A DNA stretch of 64,000 nt, taken from assembly GCF_900110685.1 (NCBI RefSeq), contig NZ_FOES01000006.1:52141-116140 (forward strand). Direction: 5' to 3'. How positions within the stretch are numbered: the first letter of the stretch is position 1; the number at the start of each line of letters is the position of its first letter. Positions 1 to 12,013 of this stretch are shown here, in pieces. The notes beneath the pieces were generated by a model that saw nothing but the letters and a program-made list of their open reading frames with translations, was not told where the DNA came from and ran no database searches. The position numbers and the translations under genes were made by a program. The stretch comes from Piscibacillus halophilus. GTDB lineage: Bacteria; Bacillota; Bacilli; Bacillales; Alkalibacillaceae.

Positions 1-987
1 ATCGAATCCATCATTCCAGTTGAAGAAGATGGAATTGTTAATATCCATGAAATGGTTCCAGGACAAATTGTTGTTCAAGCTAAGTTTTTACCAGAGATTA
101 TTCGTAAACTACCTGATCATCAAGTCGAAATCAATGTAGATAGTGATCTAAATCTACAAATCAAATCTGGACATGCTGAATTTAAATTGAACGGTCAAGA
201 TGCTGAAGAATATCCACAACTTCCAGTTTTACAAACGGATAATAGTTTTGACTTACAAATCGATTTATTAAAAATGCTAATCCGCCAAACGAACTTTGCC
301 GTATCCGTTTCTGAAACAAGACCCATTTTAACCGGAGTGCATTTAAAACTAGAAAATGACTTATTAGAATTAGTCGCAACCGATTCACACCGACTAGCAT
401 CTAGAAAAATTACGATGAACGACTCTGAACAGTTAACCTTTAATAATGTGGTCATCCCAGGTAAAAGTTTAAGTGAATTAAACAAGATCCTAGATGAAAC
501 ACAAGAAACCATTCAAGTAAGTGTGACTGATAATCAAATTTTATTTAGAACTAAGAACTTATACTTCTTATCTCGTTTATTAGATGGGAATTATCCAGAA
601 ACATCCCGCTTAATCCCAAATCAAAGCAAAACAGTCGTCAAAGTAGATTCAAAAGAATTAATTGAATCTATTGATCGTGCTAGTCTTTTAGCTAAAGATA
701 ATCGTAATAATATCGTTAAACTAGTTACAAAAGGTCAAAATACTTTACAGATTACAAGTCACTCACCAGAAGTTGGACAAGTAGAGGAAACATTAGAAAC
801 GGACTCTATCGAAGGTGAAGACTTAAAGATTTCGTTTAATGCAAAATATATGATTGATGCATTAAAAGCTATTGATTCAGATCAAGTATCGATTAACTTT
901 ACTGGTGCAATGCGTCCATTCGTGATTCGCCCTGAAGAAGATGATGAACAAATTTTACAATTAATCACTCCAGTAAGAACGTATTAA
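1..987 (+). CDS. dnaN: DNA polymerase III beta subunit (sliding clamp), 5' truncated by window edge
   Basis: Beta clamp, the ring that tethers the replicative polymerase to DNA. The reading frame is open from base 1 (I-E-S-I-I-P-V-E-E), so the gene starts before the window; 328 codons are visible of a family length near 378, so about 50 N-terminal residues are missing. The C-terminus ends in the family-typical LITPVRTY. It is the first gene of a dnaN-yaaA-recF-remB-gyrB-gyrA order typical of Bacillaceae origins, so dnaA and oriC should lie just upstream. An intrinsic terminator follows. Confidence 0.97.
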   Translation: MESIIPVEEDGIVNIHEMVPGQIVVQAKFLPEIIRKLPDHQVEINVDSDLNLQIKSGHAEFKLNGQDAEEYPQLPVLQTDNSFDLQIDLLKMLIRQTNFAVSVSETRPILTGVHLKLENDLLELVATDSHRLASRKITMNDSEQLTFNNVVIPGKSLSELNKILDETQETIQVSVTDNQILFRTKNLYFLSRLLDGNYPETSRLIPNQSKTVVKVDSKELIESIDRASLLAKDNRNNIVKLVTKGQNTLQITSHSPEVGQVEETLETDSIEGEDLKISFNAKYMIDALKAIDSDQVSINFTGAMRPFVIRPEEDDEQILQLITPVRTY

Positions 988-1030
988 AATTAATAAACAA
1001 CTAGCTCACCCAAATTGTTAATAAAAAAGA

Positions 1031-1070
1031 ACTGAACGATCGATTTAGTCATCGTTCAGTTTTTCTTTTT
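1031..1070 (+). terminator. Intrinsic terminator after dnaN
   Basis: Ten-bp perfect stem ACTGAACGAT (1031-1040) with ATCGTTCAGT (1051-1060), a 10-nt loop, then a T-rich tract 1060-1070. It separates dnaN from yaaA-recF. Confidence 0.85.
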
Positions 1071-1078
1071 GTGGATAA
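1070..1078 (-). promoter_or_regulatory. Perfect DnaA box
   Basis: TGTGGATAA on the + strand is the exact complement of the consensus DnaA box TTATCCACA. It lies immediately behind the dnaN terminator. Only one copy was noticed in this intergenic stretch, so a role in initiation or DnaA titration is inference. Confidence 0.5.
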
Positions 1079-1163
1079 GTTCATGTGAAGTTACACGTAT
1101 ATGATTATCAGTTTTTCAATTGGTAAAACTAAAGGATGGTTCAGTCTTTCCCTGTCCTGTTCT

Positions 1164-1193
1164 TTGTCTACTGGTGCTTTTCTTAAAGATAAT
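1164..1193 (+). promoter_or_regulatory. Candidate sigma-A promoter for yaaA-recF-remB
   Basis: TTGTCT (1164-1169), 18-bp spacer, GATAAT (1188-1193), about 50 bp before the yaaA start and downstream of the dnaN terminator. Nothing else recognisable lies in 1079-1243. Confidence 0.45.
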
Positions 1194-1243
1194 AATTTAG
1201 TAAAATAAACATATGACGGAAAGTTGGAAAAGAAGGTGACAAA

Positions 1244-1474
1244 ATGCCTGAAATTATCGAAATAGATACCGATCACATCACACTTGGACAGTTCTTAAAA
1301 TTAGCAAATATCATTGATTCTGGCGGTATGGCAAAAGTTTTTCTTAAAGAATTTGATGTGTATGTAAACGGAGAATTAGATGATCGACGTGGTCGAAAGC
1401 TTAAAGTTAATGACATTGTCGAAATTGAGAGTGTCGGCACTTTTCAAGTTGGACAAACAACATCTAATGATTAA
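1244..1474 (+). CDS. yaaA: S4-domain RNA-binding protein YaaA
   Basis: Small 76-aa protein consisting of a single S4 RNA-binding domain (ITLGQFLKLANIIDSGG.A then VNGE..DRRGRKL..ND), the conserved gene between dnaN and recF in Bacillaceae. The family has been linked to ribosome assembly; the exact role is not shown by the sequence. ATG start with AAGGTGA ribosome-binding site about 6 nt upstream. The recF start lies 36 bp downstream, so the two are probably co-transcribed. Confidence 0.92.
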   Translation: MPEIIEIDTDHITLGQFLKLANIIDSGGMAKVFLKEFDVYVNGELDDRRGRKLKVNDIVEIESVGTFQVGQTTSND

Positions 1475-1510
1475 TACGTAGTAAAGTTGAAAATCCAGAG
1501 GAGTCACTTC

Positions 1511-2629
1511 ATGTATATCGAAGAAATTACACTTACCCATTACCGAAATTACGATCAATTATCGGTTTCCTTCGACAAAAAAATTAATGTCATTATTGGA
1601 GAAAATGCCCAAGGGAAAACGAATCTAATGGAAGCGATCTATGTATTAGCTTTTACAAAATCTCATCGGACACCAAGAGACAAAGAATTAATTCAATGGG
1701 ATGCAGAGTATGGTAAAATAGAAGGAAGGGTTTTTAAACGGAATCAGAGCTTCCCTCTAGAAGTGATTTTTTCAAACAAAGGAAAAAAAGCTAAATTCAA
1801 TCATATCGAACAAAAACGACTGAGCGAATACATTGGAGCGATGAATGTCGTGATGTTCGCTCCAGAGGATCTTAATTTAGTTAAAGGGAGCCCTTCAGAA
1901 CGGCGGAAGTTTTTCGATATGGAAATTGGGCAAACTCAGCCGATCTATATCTATCATTTAGGTCAATATCAACGAATATTAAAAGAGCGAAACGCCTTAC
2001 TTAAAGAGTTACAACGTCAACCACAGGCTGACCCTACAATGTTAAGAGTTTATACAGATCAATTGATTGATCATGCATCCATCATTCTAGAAAGGCGTTT
2101 TTTATTTTTGCAAAAGCTCCGTAATTGGGCTCAACCTATTCACGAAGGAATTAGTAGAGGGTATGAACAGTTAAATATTGACTACGATGCTAGTGTTGAT
2201 GTATCAGAAGATATGGATTCGGAAAAAATAAAAATAGTTTTAGAGGAATATTTTAACAAAATAGAATCGAAAGAAATCGAGAGAGGGACAACATTAGTTG
2301 GACCTCATCGAGACGATTTAATTTTTTATGTCAACGACAAAAATGTACAAACATTTGGATCACAGGGGCAGCAGCGTACAACAGCTTTATCCCTTAAACT
2401 AGCAGAAATTGAATTAATTTATGAAGAAGTAGGAGAATATCCTATTCTTCTATTGGATGATGTGTTAAGTGAGCTGGATGATTATAGACAATCTCATTTA
2501 CTTAATACCATTCAAGGGAAAGTCCAGACGTTTGTGACAACGACAAGTGTAGATGGCATAGCCCATGATACCATTAGTCAAGCTGAAATATTTACAATTC
2601 ATAATGGTTATTTAGTTGAGGAAAGGTGA
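1511..2629 (+). CDS. recF: DNA replication and repair protein RecF
   Basis: SMC-like ATPase that loads RecA at single-strand gaps (RecFOR pathway). Walker A GENAQGKT at residues 30-37, ABC-like signature [17 protein letters not shown] and Walker [13 protein letters not shown] near the C-terminus are all intact. Length 372 aa matches the family (about 370). The frame is open further upstream to a TTG at 1487, but the ATG at 1511 has the AGAGGAG ribosome-binding site and the canonical MYI...L..YRNY N-terminus. remB follows after 9 bp. Confidence 0.97.
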   Translation: MYIEEITLTHYRNYDQLSVSFDKKINVIIGENAQGKTNLMEAIYVLAFTKSHRTPRDKELIQWDAEYGKIEGRVFKRNQSFPLEVIFSNKGKKAKFNHIEQKRLSEYIGAMNVVMFAPEDLNLVKGSPSERRKFFDMEIGQTQPIYIYHLGQYQRILKERNALLKELQRQPQADPTMLRVYTDQLIDHASIILERRFLFLQKLRNWAQPIHEGISRGYEQLNIDYDASVDVSEDMDSEKIKIVLEEYFNKIESKEIERGTTLVGPHRDDLIFYVNDKNVQTFGSQGQQRTTALSLKLAEIELIYEEVGEYPILLLDDVLSELDDYRQSHLLNTIQGKVQTFVTTTSVDGIAHDTISQAEIFTIHNGYLVEER

Positions 2630-2638
2630 GGATGAACG

Positions 2639-4899
<2,261 letters not shown>

Positions 4900-4909
4900 G
4901 TTAGGGTAA

Positions 4910-4944
4910 GAGCGCAAATGATGATTAATGTATGCTTTGCGCTC
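4910..4944 (+). other. Inverted repeat between gyrB and gyrA
   Basis: Perfect 9-bp stem GAGCGCAAA (4910-4918) with TTTGCGCTC (4936-4944) and a 17-nt loop. No T-run follows, so it is not a normal terminator. It may be an mRNA processing or stability structure; function is unknown. Confidence 0.5.
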
Positions 4945-4970
4945 ATTACCATTTAGGGAGGTAATGACGG

Positions 4971-7484
4971 TTGGATCAACAACGACCAAAAGTAGAAGAA
5001 ATTAATATTAGCCAGGAAATGCGAACTTCGTTTTTAGATTATGCCATGAGTGTTATTGTTTCACGTGCTCTACCAGATGTTCGTGATGGTTTAAAACCTG
5101 TACACAGACGTATTTTATATGCTATGCATGATTTAGGGATGCATGCGGATAAAGCTTACAAGAAATCAGCACGTATTGTTGGTGAAGTAATCGGTAAGTA
5201 TCACCCACACGGTGACTCTGCTGTATACGAAGCAATGGTACGTATGGCACAGGATTTTAACTTCCGTAATATGCTCGTAGATGGTCACGGAAACTTCGGT
5301 TCTGTCGATGGTGATTCAGCTGCGGCGATGCGTTATACAGAAGCTAGAATGTCGAAAATATCGATGGAACTGCTTCGTGATATTAATAAAAATACAATAG
5401 ATTATAATGATAACTATGATGGCACTGAGAAAGAACCTGTTGTCCTACCGGCGAAATTCCCGAACCTTTTAGTAAATGGCGCTTCAGGGATTGCGGTTGG
5501 TATGGCTACTAATATTCCACCACATCAATTAGGGGAAGTGATTGATGCGGTATTAGCTGTCAGTGAAAATCCTGATATTAGCATAGAAGATTTAATGACC
5601 TATTATTTACATGGTCCGGATTTTCCAACTGGTGGAATGATCTTAGGAAGAAGTGGTATCCGCCAAGCTTATGAGACAGGTAAAGGATCACTTACGATTC
5701 GCTCTAAAGCGGACATTGTTGAAAAATCGAATGGTAAAACAACGATTATTGTAACTGAGATTCCTTTTCAAGTTAATAAAGCTAGGTTAATTGAGAAGAT
5801 TGCAGAGTTAGTACGTGATAAGAAAATAGAAGGTATTACAGACTTACGTGACGAATCAGACCGTGAAGGGTTACGAATCGTCATTGAATTACGTCGTGAT
5901 GCAAATGCCAATGTGGTTCTAAATAATTTATATAAACAAACATCACTACAAACATCATTTGGTATTAACATGCTAGCTCTTGTAAACGGAAGACCGCAAG
6001 TTCTAAATATTAAACAAACACTCGAATATTATTTAGAACACCAAAAAGAAATCATTACTCGACGTACTAAATATGACCTTGAAAAAGCTGAAGCTCGTGC
6101 TCATATTCTAGAAGGTTTAAGGATTGCCCTTGATCATTTAGATGAAGTCATTGAGTTAATTCGCCAATCTCAAACTACAGATGAAGCACGTGACGGCTTA
6201 ATGTCTCGCTTCGGATTATCTGAAAAGCAAGCGCAAGCCATTTTAGATATGCGTTTGCAACGTTTAACTGGTTTAGAACGTGAAAAAATAGATAACGACT
6301 ACAAAGAAGTTAAAGAATTAATTGCGGAGTTAAAAGCTATTTTAGCAGACGAACAAAAAGTTTTAGATATTATTAAAGAAGAGCTTCTCGAAATTAAAGA
6401 AAGGTATAATGATACACGCCGTACTGAAATAACAGTTGGTGGAACAGACTTCATTGAAGATGAAGACTTAATTCCAGAAGAAACGGTCATTATCAGCTTA
6501 ACGCATCGAGGCTATATAAAACGTTTACCAGCGGCCACTTACCGTGCACAACGCCGTGGCGGTCGAGGTATTCAGGGGATGGGTACGAATGATGAAGACT
6601 TTGTCGAACATCTTCTTTCGACCTCTACCCACGATACACTATTATTCTTTACGAATAAGGGTAAAGTGTACCGAGCAAAAGGGTATGAAATCCCTGAGTT
6701 TAGCCGTACTGCCAAAGGGATTCCAATCGTTAACGTCTTACAAGTTGAAAAGGACGAGTGGGTCAATGCTGTGATTAGCGTCAAGGAGTTCGATGCGGAT
6801 TGGTTCCTCTTCTTTACAACGAAAAATGGATTATCAAAACGCACATCGTTAGAGAATTTTGCTAATATAAGACGCGGTGGATTAAGAGCTATTAATTTAC
6901 GTGAAGATGATGAATTAATTTCTGTTCGTTTAACCGATGGCGATAAAGATATGATGATTGCGACGAAGAATGGATTGCTCATTCGCTTCCATGAGAGTGA
7001 TGTTCGCTCGATGGGACGTACAGCTTCAGGTGTTAAAGGAATCACTTTAAAAGAAGGTGACGAAGTTGTATCGATGGAAATCATCAATAAAAATGTTGAC
7101 CTCTTAACGGTTACATCTAAAGGTTATGGTAAACGAACACCAGAAGATGAGTATCGTCTTCAAAATCGTGGTGGTAAAGGGATTATTACTTGTAAATTAA
7201 GTGATAAAAACGGCCATGTTGTAGCGGTTAAACCTGTAACAGGTGAGGAAGACCTCATCCTTATGACGGCCAGTGGAGTTCTGATTAGAATGTCTTCAGA
7301 CTCGATTTCAAAAACAGGACGTAACACTCAAGGTGTTAAACTGATTCGTTTAGGAGAACAAGAAGAAGTTGCAACCGTGGCGCGTGTTGAAAAAGAAGAG
7401 CCTGAAGAAGATGAAGAGATCCAAGAATCCGAAGAGAACATAGAAACTGAATCAGCCAATGAAGATGAAACAACTGAAGAGTAA
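4971..7484 (+). CDS. gyrA: DNA gyrase subunit A
   Basis: Breakage-reunion subunit of gyrase. 837 aa with catalytic Tyr122 in [11 protein letters not shown], the quinolone-resistance region [15 protein letters not shown] carrying the wild-type-like Ser83 and Glu87, GyrA box QRRGGRG and the repeated C-terminal beta-pinwheel blades. The tail after about residue 800 is strongly acidic ([15 protein letters not shown]...), as in many halophilic Bacillaceae. The start is TTG at 4971, set by the GGGAGGT site 8 nt upstream; the nearby ATG at 4964 is out of frame. An intrinsic terminator follows. Confidence 0.98.
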   Translation: MDQQRPKVEEINISQEMRTSFLDYAMSVIVSRALPDVRDGLKPVHRRILYAMHDLGMHADKAYKKSARIVGEVIGKYHPHGDSAVYEAMVRMAQDFNFRNMLVDGHGNFGSVDGDSAAAMRYTEARMSKISMELLRDINKNTIDYNDNYDGTEKEPVVLPAKFPNLLVNGASGIAVGMATNIPPHQLGEVIDAVLAVSENPDISIEDLMTYYLHGPDFPTGGMILGRSGIRQAYETGKGSLTIRSKADIVEKSNGKTTIIVTEIPFQVNKARLIEKIAELVRDKKIEGITDLRDESDREGLRIVIELRRDANANVVLNNLYKQTSLQTSFGINMLALVNGRPQVLNIKQTLEYYLEHQKEIITRRTKYDLEKAEARAHILEGLRIALDHLDEVIELIRQSQTTDEARDGLMSRFGLSEKQAQAILDMRLQRLTGLEREKIDNDYKEVKELIAELKAILADEQKVLDIIKEELLEIKERYNDTRRTEITVGGTDFIEDEDLIPEETVIISLTHRGYIKRLPAATYRAQRRGGRGIQGMGTNDEDFVEHLLSTSTHDTLLFFTNKGKVYRAKGYEIPEFSRTAKGIPIVNVLQVEKDEWVNAVISVKEFDADWFLFFTTKNGLSKRTSLENFANIRRGGLRAINLREDDELISVRLTDGDKDMMIATKNGLLIRFHESDVRSMGRTASGVKGITLKEGDEVVSMEIINKNVDLLTVTSKGYGKRTPEDEYRLQNRGGKGIITCKLSDKNGHVVAVKPVTGEEDLILMTASGVLIRMSSDSISKTGRNTQGVKLIRLGEQEEVATVARVEKEEPEEDEEIQESEENIETESANEDETTEE

Positions 7485-7503
7485 AACAGTTATTTAGCAT
7501 CAA

Positions 7504-7534
7504 GAAAACTCGTCTTTAAGGCGAGTTTTCTTTA
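7504..7534 (+). terminator. Intrinsic terminator after gyrA
   Basis: GAAAACTCG (7504-7512) pairs with CGAGTTTTC (7522-7530), followed by TTTA. It ends the gyrase transcript. Confidence 0.8.
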
Positions 7535-7565
7535 TATAACTTTAGTTTGGGGAGAGGGGAATAAC

Positions 7566-8669
7566 ATGAAAGTTCTTCCACAGGATTTAGTTCCAGGTTG
7601 TCTACTAATTAAAGATGTGATGGGGAAAACCGTTTATCCAATTATACCTAAAAATACAGTTATTGAACCCATTCATATTAAAGTACTAAATGATTTTCAG
7701 GTCCCTTATGTTGAAGTAGCTTCTCGCTTAGTAAGTGGAGATTCTTATGATGCTAAAGAAGTGGACCCTAATGAAGTAGAGAACGAAGAAACGATGGTTA
7801 AAGATCGCTCTCAGTCAAGTCACGCATTTTTTGATTATTATGTTCATGCTGTAAAAGAAACGAAGTTAATGTTTGAAAACTGGGAAAAGCACCCTCAATT
7901 AGATATAAATAACATACGTCAACTTATTTCACCATTAGTTGCAAAAGGTGAAGAATCGATCAAAAGTATTCTTGAATTACACCATTATAATGAAAAACAA
8001 AATTATTATTATCACCACATGGTCGCAATAGCAGTCATCTCAGCTTTTATTGCTAATAAACTTAAATATGAAAAATCAGAACGTATGCAAATAGCCTTAG
8101 CAGCTTTTCTAAGTGATGCTGGTATGGTGAAAGAAGGGTCCCATGTTTATAAAAAAGATGATGTGTTGTCAGAGGCTGAATATGAGAGAATTCAAAATCA
8201 TCCTATTTTATCTTATAGAATGATTGAACATGAACCCTATTTAAGTAAAAATATAAAATTGGCTGTGTTGCAGCATCATGAACGCTTGGATGGTAGTGGA
8301 TATCCATTAGGAATCCATAATGATAAATTACATCCATACGCTAAGATTATAGCTGTTAGCGATATGTTCCATGCTATGACTTCTGAAAGAAACTACCGTA
8401 AGAAACAGTCTCCTTTTAAAGTGATTGAGGAGATGATGAAGGATCAACTTGGAAAGTTAGATATGAAAGTGGTAGAAGCACTAGTTCAATCTATTGTTTA
8501 TTTTTCAAACGGAACTAAAGTAAGGTTAACGAATAACGATATTGGTGAAATCGTGTTTATTGATGATAAACATCCTACTCGACCAATGGTAAAAAAAGAA
8601 TCAAGCGAAGAAATCATTCATTTACTTCATAATCAAAACTTATATATTGAGGAAATTTTAAATTCTTAG
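7566..8669 (+). CDS. HD-GYP domain protein, degenerate HD doublet
   Basis: 367-aa protein with an HD-GYP domain (about residues 145-300), the family of cyclic-di-GMP phosphodiesterases and related signalling proteins. HHERLDGSGYP (237-247) and the later D266 (VSDMFHAM) are intact, but the position of the metal-binding HD doublet reads FLSDAGM, i.e. Ser183-Asp184 instead of His-Asp. Activity may therefore be reduced, altered or lost. No transmembrane segment or receiver domain is visible; the N-terminal 140 residues are unassigned. It sits alone between terminators in the place where B. subtilis has rrnO-yaaC-guaB. Confidence 0.85.
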   Translation: MKVLPQDLVPGCLLIKDVMGKTVYPIIPKNTVIEPIHIKVLNDFQVPYVEVASRLVSGDSYDAKEVDPNEVENEETMVKDRSQSSHAFFDYYVHAVKETKLMFENWEKHPQLDINNIRQLISPLVAKGEESIKSILELHHYNEKQNYYYHHMVAIAVISAFIANKLKYEKSERMQIALAAFLSDAGMVKEGSHVYKKDDVLSEAEYERIQNHPILSYRMIEHEPYLSKNIKLAVLQHHERLDGSGYPLGIHNDKLHPYAKIIAVSDMFHAMTSERNYRKKQSPFKVIEEMMKDQLGKLDMKVVEALVQSIVYFSNGTKVRLTNNDIGEIVFIDDKHPTRPMVKKESSEEIIHLLHNQNLYIEEILNS

Positions 8670-8714
8670 AAAGGCTATTAACCAAGGATTCCTTTGGTTA
8701 ATAGCCTTTTTATT
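8670..8714 (+). terminator. Intrinsic terminator after HD-GYP gene
   Basis: Sixteen-bp perfect stem (8670-8685 with 8694-8709; AAAGGCTATTAACCAA arm), 8-nt loop and T-run. One of the strongest hairpins in the window. The remaining 8715-8875 holds a TATAAT at 8834-8839 without a good -35, a possible dacA promoter. Confidence 0.9.
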
Positions 8715-8875
8715 ACTGTTGAAAACACTGGTTGTAACAACAAATTTTAGTAGATTTAGTAGGAATCCTGACTCATTTATGGCATTTTAATTAATTTGTC
8801 TAAATTACCAATGAGAACGTCCTATAAATCATGTATAATGATTACGTAAAAGAAATTTAATGGGGGAAGACACAC

Positions 8876-10201
8876 ATGAAAAAAAGTTATCACACACTAA
8901 AATTATGGACAATCATAGCTATTTTTGCATTTTGCTCTTTATATATAGCTCCTCTAGCTTCACAGGCAAGTTCGTTTGACGTTGAAGCGGAATCAGCTAT
9001 TTTAGTTGATTTTGAAACCGGTGAAGTGCTATTTGCTAAAGAAGCAGATATTTCATTACCACCTGCTAGTATGACGAAAATGATGACGGAATACTTAGTA
9101 TTAGAAGCCATTAATAATGGTGATATTACTTGGGAGACAACAACTGAAATTAGTGATTATGCTTATAGTATTTCAGCTAATAATAATTTCTCAGGTGTAG
9201 GACTTCGTCAAAATGTTGATTATACTGTAAAAGATTTATATGACGCCATGGTAATTTATTCTGATAATGCAACAACCATTGCTTTAGCTGAGTTAATCGC
9301 AGGTTCTGAAGGCGAATTTGTAAAAATGATGAACGCCAAAGCAGAGGAATTAGGCTTAAGAGATTATGAGTTTGTGAACTCAACAGGTCTTAATAATGGA
9401 TCATTAGGGGATAACTATCCTGAAGGAACAGATCCTGAAGGTGAAAATCTAATGTCAGCACGTGATACAGCTAAATTAGCTTATCATTTAATTAAAGATT
9501 ACTCTGAAGTATTAGATGTTTCTAGTATTCCGAATAAAAAATTTGAAGGACATTCCATGGATAACTGGAACTGGATGTTACCAGAACATGACAGTCAAAA
9601 TTTTAAACAGTTTTCATATGAAGGTCTTGATGGCCTTAAAACAGGACATACAGATTTAGCTGGTTATACATTTACAGGAACAGCTGAACGAGATGGACAA
9701 CGCCTGATTTCTGTTGTTATGAGAACCAATAGTATTGAGAAACGTTTTACAGAGACAGCTAAATTATTAGATTATGGATTTAATAATTTTCAAAGTGCTA
9801 CCTTAATTGAAGCAGGGCATCAAATTGAAGATGAATCAACTTTACCTGTTGCAAAAGGTAAAGAAAAAGCAGTACAAGTAGAAGCAGGAGAAGATCTTCA
9901 ACAAATCATTAAAGATGGAGAAGAAGAAAATTATTCAGTTGTGTACGAATTTGATGAAGACGTGCTCAATGAGGACGGTACAATCGAAGCGCCATTTGAA
10001 GCTGGTACTGAGGTTGGAAAAGTCGTTTTAACATATGACGGAGAAGAAGATTTTGGTCATTTAATTGATGGAGAAGAAGTATCTGTCCCGCTTGTTACAT
10101 CGGATGGGGTTGAAAAGTCTAACTGGTTTGTATTAATGTTACAAGCAGTAGGAGATTTTTTCGTTGACCTATTTGAAAGCATTAAAGGGTTATTTAATTA
10201 A
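8876..10201 (+). CDS. dacA: D-alanyl-D-alanine carboxypeptidase (PBP5), DacA
   Basis: Membrane-anchored low-molecular-weight PBP that trims the terminal D-Ala of peptidoglycan stem peptides. 441 aa: N-terminal signal peptide with likely cleavage after SQA (about residue 31), catalytic SMTK tetrad Ser65-Lys68, SDN triad 129-131, KTG triad 255-257, a PBP5 C-terminal beta domain, and a terminal amphipathic helix ([21 protein letters not shown]) that anchors it to the outer membrane face. ATG preceded by TGGGGGAAG. pdxS starts 24 bp downstream. Confidence 0.96.
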   Translation: MKKSYHTLKLWTIIAIFAFCSLYIAPLASQASSFDVEAESAILVDFETGEVLFAKEADISLPPASMTKMMTEYLVLEAINNGDITWETTTEISDYAYSISANNNFSGVGLRQNVDYTVKDLYDAMVIYSDNATTIALAELIAGSEGEFVKMMNAKAEELGLRDYEFVNSTGLNNGSLGDNYPEGTDPEGENLMSARDTAKLAYHLIKDYSEVLDVSSIPNKKFEGHSMDNWNWMLPEHDSQNFKQFSYEGLDGLKTGHTDLAGYTFTGTAERDGQRLISVVMRTNSIEKRFTETAKLLDYGFNNFQSATLIEAGHQIEDESTLPVAKGKEKAVQVEAGEDLQQIIKDGEEENYSVVYEFDEDVLNEDGTIEAPFEAGTEVGKVVLTYDGEEDFGHLIDGEEVSVPLVTSDGVEKSNWFVLMLQAVGDFFVDLFESIKGLFN

Positions 10202-10224
10202 AGAAAATTCTAGGGGGTTTCTTA

Positions 10225-11109
10225 ATGAGTAATATCGGTACTGATCGTGTTAAAAGAGGCATGGCGGAAATGCAAAAAGGCGGCGTTATTATGGACGTTG
10301 TCAATGCAGAACAAGCTAAAATTGCAGAAGAAGCAGGGGCAGTAGCGGTCATGGCGTTAGAACGTGTGCCAGCAGATATCCGTGCTGCTGGTGGAGTAGC
10401 TCGTATGGCTGATCCAACCATTGTTGAAGAAGTCATGAATGCGGTTTCTATTCCTGTTATGGCAAAAGCCCGTATCGGTCATATTGTAGAAGCGAGAGTA
10501 TTAGAAGCGATGGGTGTAGATTACATTGATGAAAGTGAAGTTTTAACACCAGCAGATGATTTATACCACATCAATAAACGTGATTACACGGTTCCATTTG
10601 TATGTGGATGCCGAAATTTAGGCGAAGCTGTTCGTCGAATTGGTGAAGGTGCATCTATGTTACGGACGAAAGGTGAACCAGGAACAGGCAATATCGTGGA
10701 AGCCGTTCGTCATATGCGTGAAGTTCAAAAACAAATCAAAGAAGTATCGAATATGGCAGAAGATGAACTAATGGTCTATGCGAAAGAAAACGGTGCTTCT
10801 TATGAAGTGTTATTAGATATTCGTGAGAGTGGACGTCTCCCTGTTGTAAACTTTGCAGCAGGTGGAATTGCGACACCTGCAGACGCAGCTTTAATGATGC
10901 AATTAGGTGCAGACGGAGTATTCGTAGGTTCAGGAATCTTTAAATCTGATCAACCTGAGAAATTTGCGAAATCGATTGTAGAAGCGACTACCCATTATGA
11001 TGATTACGAATTAATTGGAAAATTATCTAAAGGGTTAGGTACCGCTATGCCAGGTATTGAAATGTCGACATTAACAGATACTGATCGTATGCAAGATCGC
11101 AGTGAATAG
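10225..11109 (+). CDS. pdxS: Pyridoxal 5'-phosphate synthase subunit PdxS
   Basis: PLP synthase subunit that condenses ribose 5-phosphate, glyceraldehyde 3-phosphate and ammonia to PLP. 294 aa; TIM-barrel with Lys81 ([10 protein letters not shown]) for the pentose adduct, Asp24 (IMDVVN) and the [14 protein letters not shown] and [27 protein letters not shown] segments all conserved. It is followed after 14 bp by pdxT, the glutaminase partner, as in B. subtilis. RBS TAGGGGG lies upstream of the ATG. Confidence 0.98.
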   Translation: MSNIGTDRVKRGMAEMQKGGVIMDVVNAEQAKIAEEAGAVAVMALERVPADIRAAGGVARMADPTIVEEVMNAVSIPVMAKARIGHIVEARVLEAMGVDYIDESEVLTPADDLYHINKRDYTVPFVCGCRNLGEAVRRIGEGASMLRTKGEPGTGNIVEAVRHMREVQKQIKEVSNMAEDELMVYAKENGASYEVLLDIRESGRLPVVNFAAGGIATPADAALMMQLGADGVFVGSGIFKSDQPEKFAKSIVEATTHYDDYELIGKLSKGLGTAMPGIEMSTLTDTDRMQDRSE

Positions 11110-11123
11110 AAAGGGTTATACTC

Positions 11124-11717
11124 ATGCTTAAAATTGGAGTATTAGGCTTACAAGGCGCTTTCAGAGAGCATAAGCAGTCAATAGAAGCTTGTGGCCATGA
11201 AGCGTTAATCATCAAAAAGAAAGAACAATTACAAGAAGTTGACGGCCTGATTTTACCTGGTGGAGAAAGTACGACGATGAGACGTTTGATTGAACGTTAT
11301 GATTTTTTTGAAGCCTTACAACAATTTGGTCAATCAGGCAAACCGATTTTTGGAACCTGTGCAGGTCTTATACTTTTAGCAACCAATATACAAGGTCAAG
11401 ATGATGCACATCTAAAATTAATGGATATGGTGGTCGCCCGCAATGCCTTTGGGAGACAACGAGAAAGCTTTGAGACTAAGCTTAATATTAAAGGTGTAAC
11501 AGACGATTTTGAAGCGGTTTTTATTAGAGCACCCTATATCGCAGAAGTGAAAGAAGATACAGAAGTATTAGCGACTTATGATGGAAAAATTGTCGCTGCC
11601 CAACAAAAGCATTATTTAGCAGCGGCATTTCATCCAGAGTTAACCGACGACCATCATTTAGTCCAATATTTTATTGAAATGGTAAAAAAATATAAGTTAA
11701 AACTTGCAGCCCATTAA
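11124..11717 (+). CDS. pdxT: Pyridoxal 5'-phosphate synthase glutaminase subunit PdxT
   Basis: Class I glutamine amidotransferase that supplies ammonia to PdxS. 197 aa with [12 protein letters not shown] at the N-terminus, oxyanion-loop [12 protein letters not shown], nucleophile Cys79 in [11 protein letters not shown] and the His-Glu pair in [11 protein letters not shown]. It is in the same operon as pdxS. The serS promoter region overlaps its last codons and 3' flank. Confidence 0.98.
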   Translation: MLKIGVLGLQGAFREHKQSIEACGHEALIIKKKEQLQEVDGLILPGGESTTMRRLIERYDFFEALQQFGQSGKPIFGTCAGLILLATNIQGQDDAHLKLMDMVVARNAFGRQRESFETKLNIKGVTDDFEAVFIRAPYIAEVKEDTEVLATYDGKIVAAQQKHYLAAAFHPELTDDHHLVQYFIEMVKKYKLKLAAH

Positions 11718-11737
11718 AAAAACGGTTATATTATAAT
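11704..11737 (+). promoter_or_regulatory. Candidate serS T-box promoter
   Basis: TTGCAG (11704-11709) lies inside the pdxT 3' end, 17 bp before TATATT (11727-11732); an overlapping TATAAT is at 11732-11737. Either -10 would start transcription just before the T-box leader. Confidence 0.4.
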
Positions 11738-11747
11738 ACAAATAGTG

Positions 11748-11986
11748 AAATGCATCGATGGGAACTAGTAATAAATAAGCTTTTTTCAGAGAGCTGGTGG
11801 CCGCTGTGAACCAGTATAAGCTGTTTATGAATCCATCCCTGAGCAGGTTAGCTGAAAGATTTCGAGTAGGCTAATCCCGGTCAAGCACCGTTAAAGCTTC
11901 CGAGTTGGAAGAAGTGTCAGCTTCTTCAACAAGGGTGGTAACGCGGGTATATAACTCGTCCCTTTCATCAGGGACGAGTTTTTTTA
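11748..11986 (+). promoter_or_regulatory. T-box leader of serS (Ser, UCC specifier)
   Basis: tRNA-sensing transcriptional leader. Stem I base GGGAACTAGTA near 11760-11770 contains the AGTA motif; the opposite strand reads GAATCCATCCC, giving specifier codon TCC (Ser) at 11832-11834. The T-box sequence AAGGGTGGTAACGCGGG is at 11931-11947; it has AACGCG where most leaders have ACCGCG. The terminator stem AACTCGTCCC (11953-11962) with GGGACGAGTT (11971-11980) and a T-run completes the switch. Uncharged tRNA-Ser should favour antitermination and serS expression. Confidence 0.93.
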
Positions 11987-12013
11987 ATGGATTAATCATA
12001 AAGGAGGATCAAC

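Noticed and set aside
6572..7087. 171-aa frame antisense to gyrA
   Set aside because: Lies wholly within conserved gyrA beta-pinwheel coding sequence and has no RBS.
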